Made by a program: the position numbers and the translations under genes. This document shows, piece after piece, positions 35,485 to 45,436 of a stretch of 64,000 nucleotides of DNA; position 1 is the first letter of the stretch, and every line of letters starts with the position of its first letter. The DNA lies in the NCBI GenBank assembly GCA_031216915.1, contig CM062294.1, positions 391,831,217 through 391,895,216 on the forward strand. Direction: 5' to 3'. The notes below the pieces were generated by a model. It was not told the DNA's origin, ran no database searches, and saw nothing but the letters and a program-made list of their open reading frames with translations. Origin of the DNA: Pictodentalium vernedei. Taxonomy: Eukaryota > Mollusca > Scaphopoda > Dentaliida > Dentaliidae.

Positions 35485-36237
35485 AAAAAAAAAAATCTGC
35501 ATATAAGAAATCAGGTCTGTAAATGCAATTATTAAAAGGTGCATTGATCATGTAAGAACAAAAAGTGACAAAGTATGTGTTAGAAGCCCAATTACAAATT
35601 TAAAGAAACTAAATTCGAAAACCTTTTTGAAAAGGGTTAAATTAATGCAAATATTAAATGAAACCTCTCAATACAGCATCAGTAGATCTTGCCCCAAATG
35701 AAAACAATGACGTTGTAACACAGTGTTTGGAGAACAAAAGGTACAACCTTGAAAAGCAAAACTTTAATCCGAAACTTTAAGCTAGGAATACCAAGTAAAA
35801 TTGACTGCAAAAAGAAGGGTTAAATATTTCCTAAAACCGATAAAAGAAATCACTAATGTGAATGCAATCATTAAGTTGTACTGACCATGCAAGAATTAAA
35901 GTAACAAAGTATGTGGTAAAAGCCTAATTTCAGGGACAAAGAAACTAAGTCTGAAAACATGTTTAAAAGAGGTTAAAATCCTGACAATATTAATTGAATT
36001 CACTGCAGAAAGCTTCAGTAGACAGTACAGATATTGTCCCAAATGAGAACAGTGACATTCTACTAAACTGTTTGAAGAATTAAAGGTGTAACTCTGTAAA
36101 TAAAAAAACTTTAACTTGGAAGGTTAAACTGACTGCAAAAAAAGAGTTAAATATGTCCCAAAATAACATGAAACATAACGAGAATGAAACAATCAATAGT
36201 AATTAATATTAATTAAAAAGAAAAAAAATGCTGATAG

Positions 36238-37830
36238 GATCACAGATCCAATGTCGAGTTGTGACAGCACAAAAGTGGGTTTAATCATTATCAACTTATC
36301 ATCCGGAAACTAGTTGTTCACAATTTACTATGTTAAGGGTCACTGTGACCTTGACCTTTGACCTAGTGATTCCAAAATAAATATGGCTCTTTCTTGCACC
36401 AATTCCAACCTACCTATGAAGTTTCATGAACGTGGGTGGAACCATTATCAAATTATCATCCGGAAACCAATTGTTTACGATTTATTATGTTCAAGGTCAT
36501 TGTGACCTTGACCTTTGACCTAGCAAGTCCAAAATAAATAGGGGTCTTCCGCTCACCTAGGCCAACCTACCTGTGAAGTTTCAGGAATGTGGGTCAAACC
36601 ATTATCAAGTTATCATCCCGAAACAAATTGATTTACTATGTTGAAGATCACTGTGACCTTGACCTTTCACCTAGCGAGTCCAAAATAAATAGGGTTCTTC
36701 CTCTCAAGAAGGCCACCCTAAATATGAAGTCTGACAAATGTGGGTTCAACCATAGTCAAGTTATCATCCGGAAACAATTGTTTATGATTTACTATGTTCA
36801 AGGTCACTATGACTTCGACATTTGACCTAGCGAGTCCAAAATATATAGGGTTCTTCCTCTCACTGATGCCAACCTACATATGAAGTTTCATGAATGTGGG
36901 TTGAACCATTATCAAGTTATTGTCCGAAAACCAATTGTTTACAGATTTACTATGTTGAAGGCCACTGTGACCTTGACCTTTCACCTAGCAAGTCCAAAAT
37001 AAATGAGTTCTTCCTCTCACTGATGCCAACCTACCTATGAAGTTTCATGAACATGGGGCAAACCATTATCAAGTTATCATCCGGAAACCAAGTGTTTTGA
37101 TTTACTATGTTCAGTCACCATGACCTTGACCTTTGACCTAGCGAGTCCAAAATAAATAGGGTTCTTCCTCTCATGAAGGCCAACCTACATATGAAGTTTC
37201 ATGAATGTGGGTTCAACCATAGTCAAGTTATCATCCAGAAACCAATTGTTCATGATTTAGTATGTTGAAGGCCACTGTTACCTTCACCATTGACCTAGTG
37301 AGTCCAAAATAAATAGGGTTCTTCCTCTCACCAAGGCCAACCTACATATGAAGTTTCATGAACGTGGGTCGAACCGTTATCAAGTTATAAGAGTCAAAAT
37401 TTATTTTTTCGCATATTGCCACTCTAAATCCTTCAAAATGCATTTTGAACCTTAGAAAAAATTGCCTAATTGGCACCAGGAAAGGGGGTTGGGGGTTGGG
37501 GGTGGGTAAGGGTATGGGGTTAAAAAAAATTCTCTGCATGTAGTCACTCTAAATACTTCAAAATGCATTTTGGAGCAAAAGAAAAAAAAAGCCTAATTGG
37601 CGGGGGGGGGGGGGGGGGGGGGGAGGAGCAGGGCAATAACTTCAACGTTGGATAATAGTGGTCATCGAACTTGATGTAGACACGGCTGCTGTAGAGACAT
37701 ATACTGACAAGACTTGAAATCTGTGAACTATTGTTTGAGTTATACCATAAAGAAAGTTTGGACATACCGACTGACAGACAGACGGACAGAGCTCTGTGCT
37801 ATATCCCTCTCTTGTGGGGGGATAAAAAAT
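36238..37830 (+). repeat. Tandem-core element R10: about 155 bp monomers with nuclear-receptor-type sites
   Basis: Seven monomers share 'aagttatcatccggaaacc', 'gtccaaaataaataggg' and tgaccttgacctttgacct (near 36345, 36503, 36654, 36811, 36968, 37121, 37276; some degenerate). The complement reads AGGTCAAAGGTCAAGGTCA, i.e. a DR1 direct repeat plus an extended TCAAGGTCA half-site. Further 3' are G/C-runs (37601-37622), a gacagacagacggacag tract and the tail tatccctctcttgtggggggata. Non-coding. Confidence 0.7.
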
Positions 37831-38780
37831 AACAACGTATGTGTTAGAAGCCTAATTTGAAATTTAGAGAAACTAAGTTCGAAAACAGTTTTGAAAAAGG
37901 TTAAATTAATGCCAATATTATTTGAAACCACATTATATAGGTTCAGTAGACCTTTCCCCAAATGAAAAACAATAACACAGTGTTTGAAGAATGAAGGGTA
38001 CAACCTTGAAAAGCAAAACTTTAATCCTAAACTTTAAGATGGGAATACCAAGTAAAGCTGACAGCCAAAAAGGGTTAAATATTTCCTAAAACCGATAAAA
38101 CAAGAAGAATATTACTAAGGTATCACATGTATACCCCCCTCCCCCCCTGTGACCGTGACCTTCACCTTGCAGATGCGGAAGAAACAATTAGACATGACAC
38201 ACCTTCTGACTGTCCTTAACATTTGTAAAAAGTTTAACAATTGTACTATGATTCGTTTCTGAGTTATGGCTGAGACACGAATATTGACTGATTTTTAGTG
38301 TGACCTTGAAATGTGACCTTGACCTTGAAGGTACGAACCCGGCTGTAGTGTGTGACACATTCTCCCATGGTCCTTTATAATTGTGTGAAGTTTGATGACT
38401 GTGGCCCTAAGCGTGTTCAGTGTGACCTTGACCTTGACCTTACAGACCTTTATAATTGAGTGATGTTAGATGATTGTAGCCCTAATAGTTTTGGAGTTAT
38501 GCTTGAGACATGATTTGTGATCCTGAACATATGAAGGTCAATTGTGACCTCCACCTTGCAGATGCGGTGGAAAGTATTATACACGACACACCTTCTGACT
38601 GTCCTGAACATTTGTAAAAAGTTTAACAATTGTACTAGGATTCGTTTCTGAGTTATGGCTGAGACACGAATATTGACTGATTTTTAGTGTGACTTAAAAA
38701 TGTGACCTTGACCTTGAAGGTACGAACCCAGCTATGGTGTGTGACACATCCTCCCATGGTCCTTTATAATTGTGTGAAGT

Positions 38781-39183
38781 TTGTACCCCATTGTTTGTCC
38801 TTTGTGTGGACTAACGGTTTCTACCTCGTTTTGGCGGTACAGTTCTGGAAAAACAGACGAGGTAAAGGGTTTCTTTTGTACCTTGGTAAGGCAAAACACG
38901 CAAACTCTTTTGTCTAGTTACCGCGTCAAGTTGGTAAGACATAAAAAAAACAAAAAAAACACACACACACACACACAAAAAAAAAACAAAAAACACACAC
39001 ACACACACAGTCTTGTCTTCCCTACATACCGAGGTACCCCATTGTTCGTCTTTTGTGTTGACTAACGGTTCCAACCTCGTTTTGCCGGTACAGTTCTGGG
39101 AAAACAACTTAGGTAAAGGGTTTCTTTTGTACCTCGGTAAGGCGAAACACGCAAACTCTTTTGTCTAGTTACCTTGTCAAGTT

Positions 39184-39237
<54 letters not shown>

Positions 39238-39255
39238 ACACCCACACACACACAT
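38781..39255 (+). repeat. Two (CA)n-terminated direct repeats upstream of the PLE ORFs
   Basis: Copies of about 220-250 bp begin at about 38783 and 39037; both contain 'ctaacggtt', 'cggtacagttctgg', 'aggtaaagggtttctttt' and 'cgcaaactcttttgtctag', and both end in (ca)n. Penelope-like elements often carry tandem partial copies (pseudo-LTRs) at their 5' side; whether these repeats match the element's own 3' end could not be established by eye. The complement frames full of CV dipeptides are microsatellite artefacts. Confidence 0.55.
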
Positions 39256-39455
39256 GGAATCATTTTCCTCAAAGTCTCTTTGAAAAAGCCAAACCAAGCG
39301 AAACGCGTCGAGACAGACGGATTATTTTCTACCTTTGCTGAAGACTGCAACCAATCCAGGTATCTTCTTTAATAGGTAATATCTAATTTTCCAATTTTAT
39401 TTATTTCATCACTTTTATATTTTATTTATACTTAATTCAACTACTTTCTTTAACA

Positions 39456-40955
39456 ATGGCAAGAAAAGGGCAGAGGCATCTGAGGCAGAGAGTTGCCCAG
39501 TCCGGAACTGGCCAGGAACAATCGTTCCAGGCTTATTCCAGGCTGGTCAAGGCTTTGTTTCAGGTGCTTCAATGTTTGCACCACATTGGGCTATTAGAGC
39601 ACCATTTGGCAAATCGGGATTTCCCGAAACAGCTGGAGAAGAAAGTAGATGAGTTAGGTGGCTTTCTAAAGCCAGCTCTTCCCACCCCACACATTTTTTC
39701 TGTTTTTCGACAGATTAGTGTGGGATGGGCCAATCAAACGTTAAATGCTTTAGTTGAGCATTATAAGGTAAATTTAAACCAGTTGAAGTCTAAGATAACT
39801 TTGGCTATGCGACCACCTCCTGGACTCGAAAAAATAGACTTCAACAGCGCTTCGGCGCGTGCCTTGATCTGGGCTAAAAAGAACTTTAAAAATAAGTTGA
39901 CAGATAAGACTATTTCGGCCTATGAGTCTTACATTTCGGAACTTCGCCCAGCGTCTGGAGTAAGGAACAATACGGGAGGGAGCAAGCAAACTCCGGCCCG
40001 TGTTGTCCCTCTACCCCAACGCGAAAAGCAAAATAAGAAAAGATCAAGGCAAAGCACTTCTCCCTCTTCTTTTCCTTCTACGTCTTCTTTCTCTCAGAGT
40101 AAGCGCCTCAATTTGCAAACATCTCCGGTCCATATTGTGACTGAAGATGCTCGCAAATTGAGTAACGCTGTCTCGCCTCGTCTTGCTCCTCTACCTCCTA
40201 CTCCTCCTCAGCCTTTCTTCTCTGGTTCTCCTAGTGCTCTCACTAGAACTCCTCCTCCTCCTTCTGTTTCTTCTCCTGCTTCTGTTTCCTCTCCTGTTTC
40301 TGTTTCTTCTCCCCCTTCTCCTGCCTCTAGTGTGGTTCAACCAGGTATATCGTACTCAGAGAAAGTCAAATCACCGAGCCGCAACTTGGGCCGCTCATTT
40401 GATTCTAAATTCTCCCAGTTTCGGCATAAAAGCGGAGTTAATTTTGACAAAAGGAATTGGCGCCTCCCCGATGTTTGTAAAAACATCCTTATGATTGGAA
40501 GTTCAAATTTAGGACGCATTGATCGAAATCCCCATCCGGACATCCAGGTGGAGTGTTACCCTGGCGCCAAATTCAATCATCTGCGCTCTATGTTTAAAGG
40601 GCACAGGGGCCAGTCCAGTCCCCAAAAAATATTATTAAATATTGGCGTGAATTCTCGAAACGATAATTCTGATCTCGTAGTTAAGCAGTTGCGGAATATG
40701 CTTAGCGATATCAGGGTCAAGTTTAGATCAGCAAAAATTTATTTCGCTGAACTAAACTTTTCGCAAAAACTCCCTCAGGCTGAGAGGAGAACCCTGAGCA
40801 TCATCAACGAAACCATTCGGAAAGTGAAGGACGTTAACGTGATACCAAAAATTGATGACGCGAAGTTTGATGTTGCTCAGGATTTAATCCATTGGACCAC
40901 GAGAACCGCCAATATTATGTACGATCACTGGTTGAACCACCTAAATTTAAACTAA
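39456..40955 (+). CDS. PLE ORF1: gag-like N-terminus with C-terminal SGNH-hydrolase-like domain
   Basis: 499 residues. Residues 1-165 are predicted mostly helical with basic ends (MARKGQRHLRQRV). Residues 170-340 are a Lys/Arg then Pro/Ser-rich linker (TPPPPSVSSPASVSS). Residues 342-495 look like a flavodoxin-fold SGNH/GDSL domain: ILMIGSSNLGRI (347-350 at the GDS position), ECYPGAKFNHL (block II Gly), ILLNIGVNSRND (block III Asn) and DLIHW (476-480, the DxxH block). Comparable esterase-like domains are known in ORF1 of CR1-type LINEs and some DIRS relatives; I do not recall one in a Penelope-like element. Start chosen as the first Met of a long frame just after an AT-rich leader. Catalytic activity unproven: the block I residue after G is Ser, not Asp. 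Confidence 0.8.
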   Translation: MARKGQRHLRQRVAQSGTGQEQSFQAYSRLVKALFQVLQCLHHIGLLEHHLANRDFPKQLEKKVDELGGFLKPALPTPHIFSVFRQISVGWANQTLNALVEHYKVNLNQLKSKITLAMRPPPGLEKIDFNSASARALIWAKKNFKNKLTDKTISAYESYISELRPASGVRNNTGGSKQTPARVVPLPQREKQNKKRSRQSTSPSSFPSTSSFSQSKRLNLQTSPVHIVTEDARKLSNAVSPRLAPLPPTPPQPFFSGSPSALTRTPPPPSVSSPASVSSPVSVSSPPSPASSVVQPGISYSEKVKSPSRNLGRSFDSKFSQFRHKSGVNFDKRNWRLPDVCKNILMIGSSNLGRIDRNPHPDIQVECYPGAKFNHLRSMFKGHRGQSSPQKILLNIGVNSRNDNSDLVVKQLRNMLSDIRVKFRSAKIYFAELNFSQKLPQAERRTLSIINETIRKVKDVNVIPKIDDAKFDVAQDLIHWTTRTANIMYDHWLNHLNLN

Positions 40956-43264
40956 GTAAAGGCAAAGGTAACAGCCGCCTAACAGATGTGGGATTAGGAA
41001 CTAATGTGGTTAACCTGTCTGGCACCAATGACCTAACAACCCAAGAGAAATCTCTTTTAGATCGCGATTTAACTTTTGTACCAACACCAAAGCCTAAAAC
41101 TGATAACCAAACAAATTTACCATCATACAACTGTAATTTTCTTAGGCAAATGAAATTAGCCGACCGCTTCAGAAACTCCAGCGGTCGGAAACTTCCTTTT
41201 ACAGAATCATCTGGTTGGTCACCTCCAGATAGTGAAGTAGATCCCGAAATTATTGAGGCTAGCAAACGAATCATCAAAAAGGTGTTCAGCATGAACATAC
41301 TCTCCGATAAGGACAATTTAACAGCTGGTGAACGGAGAGCCCTCACGAAACTTCGAAAAAATAAGAAATTAGTAATTAAACCAGCCGACAAAGGTGGGTC
41401 GGTAGTTGTTCTATCTCGGGATAATTATATAAAGGAAGCCATGAGACAACTCAGCAATACTAAACATTATAAGAAAATAGATTCACTTATTTGGCCTAGT
41501 AATATCGAAAAATTCAATAAGATCTTAAAATTTCTCCTCGACGAAGGTCACATTACCAAAAAACAATTGAAATATTTAACAGCTAAGCTCAGTGCTCAAA
41601 CAAGACAATTTTATATCCTACCAAAGATCCACAAGGACCGTTCTTCATGGACGGATGACTTAACTCCACCCGGGAGGCCAATTGTATCAAATTGTAATTC
41701 GGAATCTTATGCGATCTCGGAATTAATTGATTATCATCTGAAACCTATAGCAAATAGACATCCGAGCTATCTAAAAAATACACAGGATTTCCTGTCAAAA
41801 ATTTCGAAATTGAAAATATCGAAAAATGCAATTCTGGCTACTTTGGATATCGACAGTATGTATACGAACATTGATATTGATAAAGGTGTTAAATCAGTTA
41901 AAAATGCATTTGAAAAATATCCGGATGCGAAACGCCCGGATGAACAAATTTTGGATCTTTTAGAGCTGAGCTTAAAAGGTAATGACTTTCAATTCAATGG
42001 AGAATATTTTCTACAAATAATGGGTTGTCCTATGGGCAAAAGATTCAGTCCTAATTTTGCAAGCATTTATGTAGCGGAATGGGAGGAAAATGCCTTAAGC
42101 AAATGTGCAAAGCATCCTCTCGTATATCTCAGGTATTTAGATGACATTTTTATTATTTGGGAACATTCAAAAGAAGATTTTGATGAATTTTTAGAAATTT
42201 TGAACAATCACGATCCAAATATTAAATTGAAAGCTACTATCAGTGAAAATTCTGTTGATTTTCTCGATGTGACCGTGTATAAAGGCAAGCAATTCCAGGC
42301 GTCCGGTCATTTAGATTATAAAGTGTATTTTAAACCAACTGATTCACATCAATTGTTGCACACAAAATCATTTCATCCTCAACATACATTTAAAGGTATC
42401 ATCAAATCACAACTCATTCGTTTCCACCGCAATTCAAGTGATAAGGTAAATTTCAATGAGGCTTGTTCTACTCTATTTGGCGCCCTCAGATCGAGAGGGT
42501 ACTCGCTGCGCCTCTTGCGTAGCCTGAAATCCCAAACCCTGAAAAAGCTCGAAAATCCAGCTGAAACTACCGATTTCGAACCACTGAAGATTGAACACAA
42601 CAGACCGTTGCAGAATGGTAGTGGCGCGGTATTTAATTGCAAAAAGCCTTGTTGTAGACTGCATACTTTTATGCCTGATCAGAAAGAGGAATTTTCCTCT
42701 GAACAAACGAATAATCATTATCAGATCCGTAACCCCCTCCATTGTGATTCACCAAACATTATTTACCTTATCACTTGTAAGCGATGTCGGAAACAGTATG
42801 TTGGTCAAAGTCAAAATCCTTTTCGAGAACGTGCTACTAGACACAAACAGGATATAAAACATAATGCTGATGCCCCAGTAGCACAACATTTTAACCTTCC
42901 TGGCCATTCTTTGGACGATTTCGAAATCCATCCTATTGAACAACCACCAATTAAAGACACATTAGAAGAAACGGATGAATTTAGAAAAAAACGTGAAGCT
43001 TTTTGGATCAATATGCTTCAAACCCTCTGGCCATTTGGTATGAACATATCAGAGGGCGAATGCGAAAGGAGGTCCATCATTCCTTTCACTTTAACGCACA
43101 ACAGAATGAATATCGAAATAGCAAAAATGTTAAAAGATGAATTCAATTTTACCAATGCTAAATTAAATGAACCTTTGAATCTTCGACCTGTCATCGCCTA
43201 TAAGAAAAACAAAAGCTTGCGTAACATCCTTGTAAGGACTAAATTAGAGCCCATCAATGAATAA
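40892..43264 (+). CDS. PLE ORF2: reverse transcriptase with GIY-YIG endonuclease
   Basis: 790 residues, intact. KPADKGGSVVVL (the DKG motif typical of Penelope RTs, 166-168), FYILPKIHKD, GRPIVSNCNSES, TLDIDSMYTNIDI (motif A, 318-329), GCPMGKRFSPNFASIYVAEW (motif B), YLRYLDDIFIIW (motif C, YLDD 415-418), SVDFLDVTVYKG. A Cys cluster at 583-588 precedes the GIY-YIG module: IIYLITCKRCRKQYVGQSQN (623-642, with a Cys pair between the two motif halves), RERATRHKQD, and KKREAFWINML carrying the Glu. It copies element RNA and nicks the target. The ORF is in the -1 frame relative to ORF1 and overlaps it by 64 bp; the true start may be the Met at 40892 or a frameshift. Confidence 0.92.
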   Translation: MDHENRQYYVRSLVEPPKFKLSKGKGNSRLTDVGLGTNVVNLSGTNDLTTQEKSLLDRDLTFVPTPKPKTDNQTNLPSYNCNFLRQMKLADRFRNSSGRKLPFTESSGWSPPDSEVDPEIIEASKRIIKKVFSMNILSDKDNLTAGERRALTKLRKNKKLVIKPADKGGSVVVLSRDNYIKEAMRQLSNTKHYKKIDSLIWPSNIEKFNKILKFLLDEGHITKKQLKYLTAKLSAQTRQFYILPKIHKDRSSWTDDLTPPGRPIVSNCNSESYAISELIDYHLKPIANRHPSYLKNTQDFLSKISKLKISKNAILATLDIDSMYTNIDIDKGVKSVKNAFEKYPDAKRPDEQILDLLELSLKGNDFQFNGEYFLQIMGCPMGKRFSPNFASIYVAEWEENALSKCAKHPLVYLRYLDDIFIIWEHSKEDFDEFLEILNNHDPNIKLKATISENSVDFLDVTVYKGKQFQASGHLDYKVYFKPTDSHQLLHTKSFHPQHTFKGIIKSQLIRFHRNSSDKVNFNEACSTLFGALRSRGYSLRLLRSLKSQTLKKLENPAETTDFEPLKIEHNRPLQNGSGAVFNCKKPCCRLHTFMPDQKEEFSSEQTNNHYQIRNPLHCDSPNIIYLITCKRCRKQYVGQSQNPFRERATRHKQDIKHNADAPVAQHFNLPGHSLDDFEIHPIEQPPIKDTLEETDEFRKKREAFWINMLQTLWPFGMNISEGECERRSIIPFTLTHNRMNIEIAKMLKDEFNFTNAKLNEPLNLRPVIAYKKNKSLRNILVRTKLEPINE

Positions 43265-43453
43265 CATCATTTTTTGCCAGTCAGTTTAACCAGTTCCTAA
43301 GCTCATCACTTAGTTTAAACCAATTTTGTGTAATTTTTTTGTCATGTTTGAAACCCATCAGGGTTCAGTAAATGAAAACAATTTTTCGGCGGCATATTAA
43401 AAGAAAAAAACGTTTCAGTATGAAATGTCTGTGCCAGTGCGATTTTTTAACCT

Positions 43454-43598
<145 letters not shown>

Positions 43599-43900
43599 TC
43601 TTCAATCACTATATGCCACCTGATCTAAGTTGGGGGGCATAAAAAATCATTGGTGTAAATGCAATCATTAAGTTGTATTGACTATGGAAGAATTAAAGTA
43701 AGAAAGTATGTGGCAAAGCCTAATTTCCAAAACAAAGAAACTAAATCTGAAAACATGTTTAAAGGGGGTTAAAATTAGTGCTCAAATGATTAGCTATTTT
43801 CGAAAGTCGACTAGTCGCCGGTGGTAATCGACTTAAAGTCGACTAGTCGGCCCGTTTTGCTACAAAAATACAAGATTACTTACCAAGTATTAAAAACAAG

Positions 43901-45370
43901 AGGCCCCAGAGGGCCTGAGGGCGCTAACCTGACAAGGTAGACTAAATATCAACCTAGGGTATTGATTTCAACAAGTTGCATCTGCCCATCCTAAGAAAAG
44001 CTTACACCAAATATCCAAAGATTCTGCCTGGTGAATCAAAAAAAAAAAGTTTTTAAAGAGTATTCCCCCCCCCCCCCCAAGGATGCTGCACACCAAATAT
44101 CAAAACATTCCGAATGCTGGATCTGAAGAAGATTTTTAAGAAAATTCGTCATTATGAACTAAGTTACAATTGGAGCTTCCGCAGTGAACCCAAATATTGA
44201 CCTAGGGACATGGCTTGAACAAACTTGAATCTTACCCCCTAAGGATGCTGCATACCAAATATCAAAAGCATTCTGACTGCTGGATCTGAAAATGAACATT
44301 TTTAAAGAAAATTCCTCATTTTGAACTAAGTTATCATTTGGGCTTCCACAGTGAGCCCAAATATGAACCCAGGGACTTGGCTTGAAACTAGAGATGTTGT
44401 AAACCAAATATGAAAAATGTTTCTGACTAGCGGATCTGAAGAAGAAGAGTTTTAAAGCATATTCCACATATTCTACTAAGTTGAAAATTTGGGCTCCCAT
44501 AGGGAGCCCAAAGATTGACCCAGGGACTCGATTTAAACAAATGTGAATTTGACCCCCCCCCCCCCCACCCTCTCCTAGAGATGTTGTATGCCAAATATGA
44601 AAAGATTCTGACTGGTGGATCTGAAGAAGAAAATTTTTAAACAAAAATTCCACATATTGCACTAAGTTAAAATTCGGGCTCCCATAGGGAGCCTAAATAT
44701 TAAGCAAGGGACTCGATTTGAACAAACTTGAATTTGACCCCCCTAGAGATGTTGTATACCAAAACTGAAATGATTCTGACTGGTGAATCTGAAGAAGATT
44801 TTTAAAGAATAGTCCTCATATTGCACTAAGTTAAAATTCGGGCTCCCATAGGGGGGCCCAAATATGAACCCACGGACTCTATTTGAACAAAACTTGAATC
44901 TGACCCCCCTATACATGTTGTATACCAAATATGAAAGGATTCTGACTGGTGAATCTGAAAAAGAAGATTCTTTTATGTTTTTCCCACCGCCTACAATGTT
45001 AAAAAGTGCTGACTCAGCATTTTTTCAAACTCCCAAAACTGTACCCTATAATAAAAATGATGGCAGTTTTTTTTTACCAATCCTTTCTGTTGGTCCTAAG
45101 GAAGCTTCACACCAAATAAAAATTCTCAGTGCCGTGCAGTTTTTGGAGATAAGGACGTTTTAATTCTTTTCTATTTTTAGCTCCTGCGGTTCCCACGGGG
45201 CTGAGGAAAACAAATTTTTGTCATAAATTAGGTACTTATGACCCAATAAGCCCTCACATAAAATTTGGTTCAAATCGGCCTCTCGGTTCGGAAAACTTAA
45301 ATTTGGGGTTATTTCGACACGTACTGTAATTTGCAAATTGGAAAGTGATCTGATTTGAAGTTTTGTTGAC
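43901..45370 (+). repeat. Tandem-core element R12 (R2/R6 superfamily)
   Basis: Head aggccccagagggcct (43901-43916, imperfect). About seven cores of 140-170 bp with 'gattctgactggtg...gaagaag' and gggctcccatagggagccc dyads. The 3' unique block (to about 45370) resembles 2210-2480. Neither GACGG tract nor tail hairpin is seen, so the 3' end is truncated. C-runs at 44068-44079 and 44553-44567. Confidence 0.65.
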
Positions 45371-45436
45371 ATGTCATCCCCCACCCACCTCCAATCTGCA
45401 CCAATGCTTCAATGAATGATAAATGCCAGGTATATT

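Noticed and set aside
39271-39310. Hammerhead-ribozyme-like motif upstream of the PLE ORF1 (aagcgaaacgcgtcg).
   Set aside because: The GAAACGCGTC part resembles the ribozyme core and stem III of Penelope-like elements, but the required CUGANGA box is not present at the right distance (only ctttgaaaaag), and I could not pair stems I and II. A covariance-model search would decide.
43796-43860. tcgactagtcg palindromes as a recombinase or operator site.
   Set aside because: They occur at both subterminal ends of the hAT-type element and are best explained as its transposase-binding subterminal repeats.
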